Assembly: GCA_014529385.2 (NCBI GenBank)
Contig: CM043948.1
Span: 83,301,260 to 83,365,259, forward strand
DNA: 64,000 bases
From: Adiantum capillus-veneris
Lineage: Eukaryota; Streptophyta; Polypodiopsida; Polypodiales; Pteridaceae
Reading direction: 5' to 3'
Part shown: piece by piece, positions 1-11,934 of the stretch
Position numbering within the stretch: position 1 is the stretch's first letter
Layout of the letters: every line of letters starts with the position of its first letter
Translations under genes and position numbers: made by a program
The notes under the pieces: model-generated
The model's database searches: none
Seen by the model: the letters and a program-made list of their open reading frames with translations, nothing else
Told to the model about the DNA's origin: nothing

Positions 1-3000
1 CTAACTTATCTTTCAATTTGTGCACTAAGCAATACACTCTTTGTTGTGTGCCTTGAGCTTCTTCATCTTCTGCAAGTTGTGTGCGCATCTATACAACCCT
101 AATTCCAACACTATTAATGAAGCAATTGTCCTTAGTTGCTATATTAGTAATTTTCAAGTCATACTTGTCAAAAATATTTGGTTAAAATGACGTGTCAAAA
201 ACATCAAAATCAAAATCTTAACGAACTTAAACGATTGAATTTGCCTTGTACCTTTAGTCATACACATATTGCATTTTCTAGTGTCCCTACCACTAGAATA
301 GTGTCATATCCTGGTGTATCAGGATGTCATTGGTCACATGCATCATTCAATATCTAATATCTATCAATACCAAGTCCAATTTCATCATCGTTATCATAAA
401 CCAATTTGAGTTCCATATTAGTATATTCCAAAACATTTCCATTATATGCCGAGGTCGACAAAATCACACTTATAGCAGTGGTGGCTAGTCACTTTAGTAT
501 GTTTTTGTGATCGGTGTTGCTTAACCGACAAATCAACACTAATTGGATGTACTGTCTAAACTAGCAAATCTACACTTATGTTGCCTAAACCAACATATCT
601 ACTATCTAAAGTGGTCAATCTACATTGGTGCTCCATAAACCAACAGATCTACACTAAACAAATTGGTGTAGCTTAAACTGGCGAATCAACGCCATCATGA
701 AATTTGTATACTGGCTAAATAAAAAATATATGTACTTGTGACCCATAGACTAGGCAAGGCATAAGGTATAATGCATTTACTACTTGTTTGACACAAATTT
801 GAGTAGGTTGGAGAATGAAATACTTACAAGACTATTGCCAACTATTCCAAATCACCTTAGCTCATGTGATTAGGTTTTTAGCTTAATAACAAATCACCTC
901 TGTAGTGATCCTATTCAACTTGAGTGAAAGCCACGTCTTAAGAGTTGGTTTGTGTCACAAACTCATAAGACAATGTAAGTAAAGAAACATAAAAATAGGA
1001 ATGCCTTATTAGATAAATATACCCGAAAGATCTCATCCATCTAAAAAAGTACTTGTGTGTGAGTGTGGAGAGAGCTATAATTGAGGAGAGAAACTCAACT
1101 CAGATGCCAAGACTTCTCAATTAGAATCCTAGGAGCTAAGAATTGATTCTTGGAATCTGGAATGAAATAATCTTAAGAGCACAAACAAGATCACATTCAT
1201 AATATTTTTGGTTAGTTTTATGCTAATAGCCACACATAAAGTGAGCTTCCAACAAGTTGAGTTAAAAGAATAAACGTGGGTGAGTCTAAAAATTATAAAG
1301 ATATCAACAAGAAAACAATAAATTGTAGCTATCTAAATAAGCAACAAGGCCAATTTCAACAATTCACATCAAAGGGCTATTTGATTCAGCCTAGATAATA
1401 AAATTAGATTTGTGGCCAAATAAGTTTGTAGGTTTCACAGTTTAGAATATTTAATGCTTTCCTAAGGGTTGTTACCCATAATTGTTTAGTAAACATGTAT
1501 ATTTATGTAAACAAAAAATTAAATGAAACCTTCACATGTTAAAAGGTCTAAATACAATAAAGTAAGAATTATGCAGCAATAACAAGCAAACTTCCTAAAT
1601 GAGAAAGTTTCCTACAACTTAGTAAGTGTAAATAGATATTCAATAAAAATCTATAGTTAGAAACTAGCCTCTTGAATAGAGTCTTAGCTATGAGTGGGCC
1701 TAGTTGCCCGCGATGACAATTGTTTGGGATTGAACGATAGATGCTTGTGATTTGCCGTCATGATGGGGTTTAGTTTCTTCTTCTTTTTGTTTAAAAACTA
1801 ATAGCCAATCACAAAATTCCTACTAGATTTCGAGCTTCCTTTGAAGAAAACCAATAAAATTTTATCTATTTTCATGTAAATGCCAAAGAACACATCCAAA
1901 TTGCCAAAGAAGACATCCAAGTTTATCCAAAAAAATTGTGAGAATTTTAAATGTGTTCCCTTTTTCAAGCATAGGTAGGCTAAGGGTGGAGCTCAACATT
2001 TTTAAGAAGGGATTGATAGGTTTTTGTTTTTAAGGTGTGGTAGGGGTGAAATAGTGCTCAAAATAAACCTAGGTTTAGTGTGAAATCACATATAAATTTT
2101 GATATTTGCCTCTAAATTTTAAATTTGAAGTTGAGAAAACCTGAATTTTTTGGGAAAATTAATGTTATAGCCTTTAAATACAGTCAATTTGCCCCTTATG
2201 TTTTTTATATCTAGGTTTTCCAAGCAAGGGTGGCTAGGAGGGTGTAGGGGTTGAGGGCAATGTTTGCAAAATTATTGAGGTTTAGAGTAATTTTAATCGA
2301 CTAAAAATTCAAAATCCTGACTAGATTTGAGCTTGCACTGAAGAAAATTGGTAAAAGTTCCAAGTTTAGTTGTAAATATTGGAAATGCTTCAATATAAAA
2401 ACGCAAGGATTCTTTTGTGCTCTCTTTATTTTATTTGGTTAGAGCCTTTTATACTAATAACCACCACAATATCATTTGTTGCCTTCAAATATACATGTGA
2501 TTTATATCTATAGCCCATATTTTTATTTCCCTATTTATTTTACTTATCATTATTGTTCGATATAATGAGGTAATAGCATAGAAATCTCCAATACTAGGTG
2601 ATGTGAATGTCGTCTATTATGGTGTATTTATTATTACATAAATAATTGCTAGGTTCTTGTATCCTTACAATTTTTAGAAGAGGGAACATGGCTACCCGAA
2701 AAACCCTTGCAAAGGCTTCCTTGAACTCAGCCTCACAATTATAAGCGACCATTGTCGACTACTCCTTGCTCAACAACGATATGCATGAGCTACCAAGAAT
2801 GAAAAAAAAACCACAAGTGGACACGCGTGTCATGACAACCAACCCAATCAATGATTGAATTAGCACGTAAATTTGGTGGCTATGATCACCCCTTGGGATA
2901 AAACAACCCAAGCTATATAGTGATACTCAAGTAGCAAGATTCGCTTAAATACCTTCCAATGCATAGAGCATGGGCTATGCATAAATTTTCTCACCTGTGA

Positions 3001-3440
3001 GACTGTCTTATTAAACATCTAGCCTCAATGCAGACATAAATCAAGCAACCAACAACCTGCTAATAGAGAGTGACATCAAAGTGGTCTACCATTTTCCATT
3101 GCTAGTGCACACAACTTTTTACCTTGCTTGTTAACGTCTCTTGCAATGAGCCCAAGTCATCCATAATCATGGCTTTTGTTGTTGTTAATGATGTGTTTGT
3201 GTTGGCATTAAATTCTTTTGGGGATTTGGATTCAGATTACACCATGTTTGCAGATCTTGTTAATGAAGAAATCCCCTTGCGAGTGCCAGTAGACATTGTC
3301 GACAAGTGATTGTGTCAGAGAATCGAAATTAAAGTGCAAAGGAAATTGACTAGAGAAATCAATCAATTGTGTAACATTGAGCATATTCAAGCATGACAAT
3401 TGCATAGCACGCATTAACTTAGATTCAATCGCACATCACA
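1..3440. other. AT-rich region without recognised genes
   Basis: No open frame of note and no domain was recognised on either strand. The only structure I see is a degenerate repeat at about 505-700, where phrases such as 'caaatctacact' and 'ctaaac(c/t)a' recur at irregular 40-50 base spacing. The short ORF at 3124-3309 has no recognisable motif and is probably chance. Likely intergenic or very old decayed repeat. Confidence 0.5.
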
Positions 3441-3455
3441 CACATGTACCAAAAT

Positions 3456-3458
<3 letters not shown>

Positions 3459-3524
<66 letters not shown>
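3459..3524. repeat. (GA)n microsatellite
   Basis: About 33 uninterrupted GA units, followed directly by 'agaaat'. A second tract lies about 340 bases downstream. Translated ORFs over it (poly Arg-Glu) are artefacts. Confidence 0.97.
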
Positions 3525-3527
<3 letters not shown>

Positions 3528-3863
3528 AATTGGCACCAATTGAGGGTTGAACTTTTTGGAGCCCACCCCCCCCTTAGAAAGGACTTTGTATTAAATTGGT
3601 TTTTCTTCTTCAGAAGGGCTTCTAATCAATACAATTGGCTAATCACACTTTCAACTGCACAAGTTGAAGAGATAAAAGCTCTAAAATTTGGCAAAGTTTG
3701 CAATTAGACTTTTCACCAAGGCCCTAAACACCTCGCGGGTGATAGGATCTACAGGGATTAAGTAAGAATCAGGTTCGAAAGAATATATGTAAGCATTAAG
3801 AAGTAGTAACCTACATAGTTAATTATGTATAAGCTTGAGCAGCCATAGCTATAGAGACTTGTT

Positions 3864-3864
<1 letters not shown>

Positions 3865-3911
<47 letters not shown>
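3865..3911. repeat. (GA)n microsatellite
   Basis: About 23 GA units, inside what is probably the 3' LTR of the minus-strand element 1, whose LTR edge is placed near 4051. Confidence 0.95.
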
Positions 3912-3915
<4 letters not shown>

Positions 3916-4439
3916 GATGAGCCTTTAGAAGAGCATGGAGAGCTTCTTTTTGGCTAAGGATTGCATGGAGCTTCATGAAATAGGAAGACAAAATTTTCTC
4001 TGCTCTCTCTAGCGTAGCCCTACACAAAAACAAAAATGAAATTTGGTGACATTACCCCACCCTTCAAATCAAGTTGTCCTCAACTATGCTTCTATTCAAG
4101 AGAGGTATCTTTGGTCATTTGGCCTTCTGCTCAGGATCCACTTGTAGCGCATTTGACATTGTTCCAAAGTAGATGACCAATCTACTTGGCACTCAAGAGA
4201 AAATTTTCCGCTACCCTTTTAGCCCTAACACCTTCCCGAAGTAGATTACAAGTCTACTCGGTACCTGGGAGAAACTCTGCCGCCATGAGTGTGCAACATT
4301 TGGTATGCATACACATTACATTTAAACATTATTGAAGAACTTGAGAAAACAGAGTTCAAAAGTGAGAATCATGTTTTTCTTCATTGCATTTTCACTGAAT
4401 ACATTGATGTAAAAACATTAGGCTTTTGCATGCGATTCA

Positions 4440-6079
4440 TCGTAGGTAGACACAAGTGACATTCCTTCAATTGTGGATCTTGCATCCATTTAGCATCTTC
4501 AAAAGGGTAGTTTTTTAATTTGATGAGATGCATAGTAGCTTACCATTGTGTAGCACCTTGTCTTTGTGGCAATGATATGCTCGGGTTGTAATATCTTTTC
4601 AGCCCCTTTTGGAGGAGCTTCTGCTACTAACTCTTGTGGTAGATCACCCTTGTAGCCCTTTAGTAGACTTACATGGAATACATCATGGGCCAATGGGAGG
4701 GTAGCTTAAGTTGATAAGCCGTTTCATTGGTTGGCCATAGAATCTAAAATGGTCCATAATACATGCATGCTAATTTTGCATAGTACTTTTGATGACCTGT
4801 GAGTCCCCCATAGCAACTTTTGCCCATAGTGTGCCTTAAGAAAGCTTTGGGAAACTTTAAGGCAACATAGTCATTCTCTTTGAATTGAAGAGTCTTCTAT
4901 GCTTGTCAACACTAGCCTTGTGCTTTTGTTCTCCAATAGAGATAGCTTCTTTGATCTTAGCAAAAGCATCGCATAAGTCATGACTATACTCATTAGCAAC
5001 GAATATCTTCCCATGCATTTTTTAAATGGGGGAACTTTGGACCTCCCTTTGATAACCTCAAAAGGTGCTTTACCTATAGAAGAATTCACAGTATTGTTGT
5101 ATGCATATTCCACTAAAGGTAGATACTTCTCCCATTGGTTACATTGGTCTACTTCCATTACATAGGCTTTGAGTAGATCAAGCATAATGGAGTTCACAAT
5201 TTCAATTTGCCCATCCATTTGAGGATGATAGGGTGAAGAGAAATTGACCTTTGTTACAAGATTCTCAAAGAGTTACTTCCAAAAAAGTTTGGTCATTTTC
5301 GGATCTCTATCAAAAACAATACTTGTTGGCAAACCATGATACTTAAATATTTGCGATGAATAGTTGTGTCATATGTAGAGCCTTAGTAGTCTTTTTGACA
5401 TGTATAAATTGAGCTTGCTAACTAAACTTGTCTACTATTATTTATATCCTTGTATTCCCATGGATAGACTTTGGTAAGCCAAAGATAATTTCCATAGCAA
5501 TAATCTCCCATGTAGAATTAGGAATTGGGAGTGGCTGGAGCAAACTAGGTTGCTTCCCACGGTCATACTTGATCTTTTGGCAAGTAACGCATCAAGTTAC
5601 ATATTCTTGTATGTCCTTTTTCATTGTAGTCCAAAAGAAATATGTCTTAATTGCATTCATTGTTGCTTGAATCCCTCTATGACCAACATATGGTGGGACA
5701 TGCAATTCACGACCTTATCTCTTAAACTTTTAGTAACACATAGACAAGAGCCATAGAGAAGATAGCCATCTTGAACCATGTATGGTTCTTGAGTCTTCCC
5801 TAGTGCTATGGAAGACATAACATCTCAAAATTTTGGTTCAAGAGCATACTCATCTACAATAGAGGTAAGATCATTGTGAGAGGCTATCAACACAACATTG
5901 CATTGAGGTCTACATGAGAGTGCATGGGCTACTTGATTGTGCTTGCTAGGAATGTGAGCAATGTGAAAATGAAATTGCGAAAGGAAATTTTCCCACTTCA
6001 TTTGTTTGTCAAAAGCTTGTTTGTGCCATGAAGTACTCGAGACTCTAGTGATATGTTCGAATAATGAAGTGCATCCCAA
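4440..6079 (-). pseudogene. Element 1 RNase H end, integrase and chromodomain-like tail, broken
   Basis: 5825-6079 contains the RNase H to integrase linker (QFHFHIAHIPSKHNQVAHAL, where Ala-His replaces the usual Ala-Asp). 4871-5218 carries the integrase core C-terminal part (DGQIEIVNS with the catalytic Glu, then YAYNNTVNSS). 4499-4693 contains AHDVFHVSLLKG, the conserved start of the integrase tail. Beyond the stop at 4499 the frame resembles a chromodomain end (DAKWMQ). Same layout as element 3, more decayed. Confidence 0.8.
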
Positions 6080-6383
6080 GTAAGTAATGCTTCCACGTAT
6101 TCAAAGCATGTAAGACAACTAGAAGCTCTTTTTCATAGACGCAAAGAATCATTTCATTAGAGTGCAATCAACGACTTTGATGGGCTATGGCATGCCCTTC
6201 TTGAAGTAGTATCACTCCAAGGCAATCACCACTTGCATCACAATGGACCTCAAATGGCTTTGAGAGGTTTGTTAGCAGTAAGACAAATTGAGACATGAGT
6301 CTCTATTTAAGCTTAGTGAAGGTTTTTCTCTCCTTTTTAGTCCATACATACTTGACGTTCTTCTTAGTCAAATCATGTAATGG

Positions 6384-7428
6384 TCATGCTATGGCCAAGA
6401 ATTTTGCAATGAACCTTCTATAGTATGAGCACATTCCATTAAAACTTTGTATCTCATGTAGGTTCCTTGGTTCATGCCATTCATTTATCACCTCAATCTT
6501 TTGTGGATCCATACGGATACCATCATTTGAGATAATATAACCTAAATATTGAATCTCCTCTAAGGAGAATTCACTATTTTTGTGATTAATGAATAACTTA
6601 TTCTCTTGCAATGCTTGAAACATTGCTTTGAGATGCTCTCTATGTTCTTTTAAGGACTTAGAGTAGACTATGATATCATCAAAGAAGACTCCAATGTAAG
6701 CCCTTTGTACTGAAAAATTTATTTCCATCATTCAATTGAATGTGGTTGGTATTTGTCAACCCAGAAGGCATGAAAAGATATTCGTACAAGCCAAAGGTGG
6801 TCTTGAAGGCTATCTTGTGAATATTTATTTATATTTGATGATAGCCACTTTAAGGTCTATTCTACTAAAGTAAGTAGATCCTTGTAGCTTATCAAAAAAA
6901 TCATCAATCCTTTCCATTCCTTTTTGCACAAGTTCATTAAATTGTGGCATAATCTCGTCTTGTTGAGCTAGTGAGACTTAATAAGGAGGCTTGCTAGGAG
7001 GAGAGCTCCTAGTATGAGCTCAATCCTATGGTCATCATCCTCCCTTCTAAGAAGTAACTCTCCTGGGTTGCCATCGATAAAAAGATCAGCTTGTTCATTT
7101 AGAAATCAATGAAAATCACTTTCCACTTTTATAAACCATTAGAAGAGTCAACATTATTTGTAGGAACAACCTTAACAAATATCATGTAAGAAAAAATAGA
7201 ACTCTTTATTGATTTGTCAAAGGAGTCATGAGATACAATAGGAATGGTGCACCCCTTCTCATTGACTCGCAAAGTGATGTCTCTACCCTTGTGATGAAAC
7301 GCTACCAATCCCTCTAGAAATTTGATGGAAGTAGCCATACGATCGAACCATGGTGCTCCAAGGTGACACATCCTCATTCTTGAGTGGAGAGATGAGAAAA
7401 TCCTCTTTTTCCACATACCCTTGAACAT
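6384..7428 (-). pseudogene. Element 1 protease C-terminus and reverse transcriptase, broken
   Basis: 7129-7428 encodes the protease tail with LGAPWFDRMAT, the conserved 'LGxxWF' phrase of gypsy proteases. 6384-6731 encodes the RT palm and thumb, including FFDDIIVYS (the catalytic Asp-Asp box), IQYLGYIIS and MCSYYRRFI. The fingers region between them (6732-7080) is recognisable only in fragments, for example the PFGLTN-type stretch around 6760. Frames change several times, so no functional polymerase can be made. Confidence 0.82.
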
Positions 7429-7486
7429 GAATCCTTAACTTTCCAATGAAAGGTGTGACTGGAGTCTCTTGGCCTTCAAAGAGTTT

Positions 7487-8745
7487 TTAAATAGCATGTG
7501 TTTGTCCCATCTCATGAGCATGTATCCCTAGCTTTAATGCTATTCCCACATATATATCATTGTGTGTGGAACTAGAATCAAAGAGGATAAGAGAATCATG
7601 TTCTCTCACTTTTCCCCATGCATAACATAAGGGGCTTTCAGGTAGAAGTTTGCCCACTTCATGAACAAATACCATTGCAGTTCTAGGGGCTTCCTTCTCA
7701 ATTGATTATTACCTTGGTAGAAAAATTTGCCTTTAGGATTCCCAGTTTTGGTAAGAACATTTTGATTTGAATTTTTCTCTTTCTCTTGTGGTTTGTCTCT
7801 CCCATTATTTGGCTTTGAAACCTTGTCCAAAATCTTGGAATTTGATGTTGGACGCTACCATTGCGTGGTGGATAACTTCTAAAATGGTTCAAGGTCTTTG
7901 TGTATTGATATGGTTTCTCCAATCTTAAGGGAGCCCATCACAAAATTGCTACTTTTGCTCTAAGAAGTTAATGCACTTGTATACCGTAGCTTTGAGATGT
8001 AGATCCCAAAACTTATCCACATATTTTTGCATGTTCTCTCCATCATCAACCTTTAGGATTTTCCATGACGTAAGCACTTGGTTGGAAAACCCACTGGATA
8101 AGAATTATTTCATGATAGCATCCTGGCATGTTTTCCAAGTCTTCGAAGTTCTCCATTGGAGCATAGGCTTGCCCACCATTGACATGCCAATTTATGGAGA
8201 TGCATGACAACACCTCGGAGTTTGGATTTCTTCAAAAAAAAAATTCATCCCCAAAGGCCACATCAAATTGTTGGATAAAGCTTAAAACTCTACCACATTG
8301 CCCAAAGTTCCATCGAAGGAGAGGAAGCTTATGCTTTTACCTCCTTCCTTGAACTTTCTTAGGAAAGATGCTCTGTTCTAGATAGCATGAGAGCATTGAT
8401 GGCCTCTCCTCTTGTGTGCCTTGGAAGAATTGTTGTCTGAGTAAGAGAAACGTCTGCATCAGATGACACAGGACTATCTTCTTCATTCACAAGAGATTTC
8501 TCTCTTGTGTCTTTGTATTTCTTCTCTCCCTTTGCCTCATGTTGAGGGCTTCTTCCTCTTCTTGTAGCAGATGAGTGCTTCTTTTGCTCGATAGAATTTT
8601 CTCTTTCTGAAGTCTCTTCATGAGTCTTCATAGGAGAATCCTCTTTGGGAGAAGGGACACTAAGATTCCTTGTTTGCAGTTGCGTTTGGACTATGTTATG
8701 AGCGTGTCTTGAGCTAGAAGGGAGCGAGGAAAGATGTGCTTGCAA
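7487..8745 (-). pseudogene. Element 1 gag and start of protease, broken
   Basis: The N-terminal piece (8359-8745) is Ser/Arg/Glu-rich. The capsid-like part at about 7930-8350 shows, through stops and shifts, the same phrases as element 3 gag (for example VDKFWDLHLKATV). The protease start at 7487-7675 keeps CYAWGKVREHD and LILFDSSSTHN. The active-site triplet therefore reads D-S-S instead of D-[ST]-G or the D-P-G of its relative, which suggests a dead protease. The overlapping ORFs at 7606-7922 are frame-shifted pieces of the basic nucleocapsid region. Confidence 0.75.
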
Positions 8746-9413
8746 TGTACAAGAGCTTGGGATTTGATTATAAAGATTACAAGACTAATTGATACTTGAT
8801 ATAGAAACTTAATTTGGATTACAAGACTAAAGACTTTATTAAGAGAACTTGATACAAGACTTGGATTACATGACCCGAGTACAAGACAAGGCTTGATTGC
8901 AAGGACAAGACTTGAACATAAGACAAGAACTAGAAGAGGGCTTTCCTCATAGGAGCTTCACAACTGGTGTTGGCAAGACTGAGGGGCTTGTAGCACAAGA
9001 CCCCTATTTATACTAGTGCTTGAGGAGGTTGGAACTTTCTAGGTTCCTCTTGAGGAGGTTAGAATCTTCTAGAACCCTCTTGGTCGTTCTAGCTACTTCA
9101 AGAATCTTCATGATACTTTTATAACCTTCTAGAATCTTTTGGATCCTTCTGGGTTCTTCTAGAGCCTTCTAGTCATGATGCAGACGATGACATAGGCGAT
9201 GATGTAGGCGATGACATAAGTGATGATATGGGCGATGACATAAGCGATGATGTATGCAATGACATAAGTGATGATGCAAGCCATCTTTTAGAACCTTCTA
9301 GCACTTTTCTCAATCTTCTAGAATCTACCACACCATTCTTCTAGAAGGTCTAGAAGCTTCTAGTGCTTTCTTGTAGGAGACTTGAGAAGACCGACTCTCA
9401 AGCATCCATGACA
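8746..9413 (-). mobile_element. Element 2 3' LTR
   Basis: The right edge is set at 9413: on the minus strand a purine-rich 'gaggacggggtaa' meets TGTCATGG, the usual PPT/LTR junction. The left edge is placed at about 8746, where a TG begins, giving roughly 670 bp. A TATA-like 'tataaatag' (minus strand, about 9003-9013) is plausible as the LTR promoter. The LTR contains a 12-base minisatellite and many 'TTCTAGAA' palindromes. The left edge is not confirmed by a TSD because the other end of the element is lost. Confidence 0.65.
9030..9360. repeat. 12-bp minisatellite and TTCTAGAA-rich tract in LTR
   Basis: At about 9178-9285 a 12-base unit of the form GATGACATAAGC/GATGATGTAGGC repeats about nine times, alternating GATGAC and GATGAT so that the higher-order period is 24. 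It is flanked on both sides (about 9040-9176 and 9285-9360) by irregularly repeated 'cttctaga' palindromes. All lies within the element 2 LTR. Confidence 0.85.
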
Positions 9414-9922
9414 TTACCCCGTCCTCAAGCGACGAGCTCCAGGAGGAGCGGTTGGTATTCCTTGACTTGGGCTTCCATGGATGCTGGTGATGGAACTCTG
9501 GACTTTGAGAGGTGCATGTTGAAGATTGCATTCTAGTTCCAGGTTCGTTCTCTGACATCATATCCTTTCCAATTCACCAAGTATTGTAACCTACCACGTG
9601 AAACTTGAGAATCTAGGACTTTCTTGACCTCATATTTGTCATGTCCTTGAATCTCAACCAGAGGAGGTGGTTGTAGGGCTCTTCTTGGGATGCTAGACGT
9701 GTGACAAGATTCTAGGACTGAGATATGAAAGACCGGATGGATTTTCATAGATGAGGTCAACTGGAGTCGATAGGTGACTGGATTGACTTGACGGATAATC
9801 TTAAACAGGCCAAGCCTTCGATAATCTAGCTTTTGACAAGGGCAAGATGAACGCAGATCACGCCGAAGGAGCCACACTTTATCCCCACTTTTCTTATACT
9901 TGGATTGAGTTTCTTTGATATG
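9414..9922 (-). pseudogene. Element 2 integrase C-terminus with chromodomain (distal half)
   Basis: The minus frame 9533-9937 encodes the integrase tail (GDKVWLLRRDLR, FHISVLE) followed by a clear chromodomain: YEVKKVLDSQ, then LQYLVNWKGYDVRERTWN. The aromatic positions Y, W and W expected to form the methyl-lysine cage are visible. Chromodomains direct integration to marked chromatin in plant chromoviruses. The frame is cut at 9922 by insertion of element 3 and resumes in frame at 18798. Confidence 0.88.
9918..9922. repeat. Target-site duplication ATATG (left copy)
   Basis: ATATG directly precedes the TGTCATAATAATC start of element 3. The same five bases follow its last TTACA at 18793-18797. 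Confidence 0.95.
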
Positions 9923-11519
9923 TGTCATAATAATCAATATCTAATTCTCCTAAATGATTTTCTCATGTTAAAGTGATCATTTAATATGGGGAAGTGCCAG
10001 GGGAGAAAAAGCTAGAATATTGGTTAAGTTAGCAGACCGGCCACAGTAGGGATCCAAAGGAGGGAAAATAGGGATCCAAAGGGGGAGCCATCTGCAAAAG
10101 AGCTATGTGCACCAATGGGCTTAAAAGACCCTAAAGTTCAACCCATTAAGACTTCCAAAATGCTAAGGTTTCAAAATTCAAAGGTTGTGTCCAAAGGTCA
10201 AACATTAGGGAAATTGGATGCTTTGTGTGTGCCCCAAAAGCCTTTGTCAAGCCCTATATAGGAGGGGGCGAGCCCAAGAAGTAGGGGATGAGAGAGAAAC
10301 ACCCACACACACTCACAAGCTTCATTTGTATACAAGGGGAAAGAGGGACACATGTCAGCTCCCAGCTCCCTAGGCCAGATGCTCACAAGGTGTACTCAAA
10401 TCCTATTGGATGGCCATGGAGGTGGACCAATAAGAATTAGGCTAGAGTAAATTTAGTTTAATTAATTTAAAAACACTTAATAAAAGAACCAATAAGAATT
10501 AAGCTCTCTAGACGACTATTGGATAGTCTCCCAAGGGGACCAATGAGCATTCAGCAGCCCAATGGATTGCTTGATTCCTATTGGCCAGGAGGCAAAGGGG
10601 TCCAATGAGAGTCTATTTGCATTTATTAATTACTTAAAGGTCTCACAAAAGGGGAAAGGGGGACACATGCTAGAAGGCTATCACTTATGCTGCTTAATTT
10701 CCATTGGCTAGGCCTGGGGAGGTCCAATAGGACTATAGCATGAGCATTTAGCAAGGGGGGTCGGCCAAGAGAGAGAGGGGGCTAATTTTTGAAAGGCATT
10801 ATTCACTCACACACTCACACAATCAATGTGTGAAGCAAGAAGACTCTCTCTCTCCTTCTCAAGCTTTAATGGAAAGCTTACCACCTACTCCAAGCTTGTG
10901 AGAAGGGAGGCCTACACCAACAACTCTTGGCTTTGGTGCAAATCCAACCAAGAGCCAAGCTTCAATGCATGCTCATCTCCTCTACCATGCTAATTACTAA
11001 GCTAATCTATGCTAATATGAGTGATTATGTGAGGAGATGTACATCTTTCTCCTAAGAATACTCCTTCTTCCTCTCAATCTACTCTCATACCCCGCTAGCT
11101 CTCACCATCTTCGAAGGTGTGTGAGGTCTTGGGTCTGAGACCATGAGGGAATTGATGTTGTGTTTGATAAGTGTTTTGCTTAGTGCATGAAGTCTCCATC
11201 TTCATTGCACTAGCTAGTATTGAAGGAACACAAAGAATTGTATTGTAAAATGTCTCTCTTGATGGAAGAAACCATAATACAAAGCCTTTTGGAGAGGGGA
11301 CCGGCTCCATGAAAATCCGGTCCTCAACTGTTGTCAATTGCTTAATTTCTCTCTTTTTTGAAGTATTGTTCATGCTATCTAACTAGGTGTTATGCTTTTT
11401 GTTGCTCTCTCCACCCAAGCACTCTTGTTATTCTCATTAGGAAGCTATTCTAATGAAATGCTCACTATGTTCATGCTATTTTCCGCTACACACAAGTTAC
11501 TAGACCATTAAATGTTACA
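9923..11519 (+). repeat. Element 3 5' LTR
   Basis: 1,597 bp, TG...CA, preceded by TSD ATATG and followed after one base by the PBS. A TATA-like 'ccctatataggag' lies at about 10252-10264. The stretch 10790-11400 holds CT/GA-rich sequence. The ORFs inside it (10198-10386, 11095-11373) are mirrored in the 3' LTR and are not genes. Confidence 0.95.
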
Positions 11520-11520
11520 T

Positions 11521-11534
11521 TGGTATTAGAGCAC
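11521..11534 (+). other. Primer binding site, element 3
   Basis: TGGTATTAGAGCAC one base after the LTR end. It resembles the plant initiator-Met tRNA 3'-end complement (TGGTATCAGAGC) with one substitution. Confidence 0.85.
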
Positions 11535-11934
11535 AAGTTTCACTTTTCTTGATCAAGAAGGGAGGTCTTCAAGCTAGCTATAAATGGTTGGTACTATTAA
11601 TTGCATGTGAGTAAGTAGAATAGGGATTTTTCATCCTTGCAGTGCGCCTGCCTTTGTGCAGTTAATGGGGCATCACCGTCGAGAGCTATGGTCTTAATAG
11701 TGGAGTCCTACGGGGCTTGCCTACGACTTAACCACTATTGAGCTATTAGAAGCTTGACAGGATCCGGTGTTGTTTGGTGTTGAACGACCCTCTCTTCTAT
11801 TCCTTGCAATTAATGGTATTCGAGCCACGCGTACAGTAGCTTGAGTGCTTTTTCTAAAGGGGTAAAGAGGAGTAGCAACTAGGGCTTGAAGTGCCAAAGT
11901 ACACCTAAAAAGTTTACACCTAAAAGTTGTTAGA

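Larger units (their letters stand above)
3440..8745 (-). mobile_element. Element 1: decayed Ty3/gypsy (chromovirus-like) retrotransposon
   Basis: On the minus strand the domains run gag (8745 to about 7600), protease (about 7675 to 7129), reverse transcriptase (about 7080 to 6384), RNase H (about 6300 to 5825), integrase (about 5700 to 4870) and a chromodomain-like tail (about 4800 to 4440). This order is diagnostic of Ty3/gypsy. At 4040-4075 a purine-rich tract (reverse complement 'agggtggggtaa') meets TGTCA, so the 3' LTR starts at about 4051 and runs to lower coordinates. Its outer edge was not found. Stops and frameshifts break every domain, so it is inactive. Its gag and protease read like those of element 3, in the opposite orientation. 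The 5' LTR and PBS are not visible; the element is cut near 8746 by the LTR of element 2. Confidence 0.85.

Noticed and set aside
9175-9290. CRISPR-like repeat array
   Set aside because: Units are 12 bases without unique spacers and lie in a plant LTR; it is a minisatellite.
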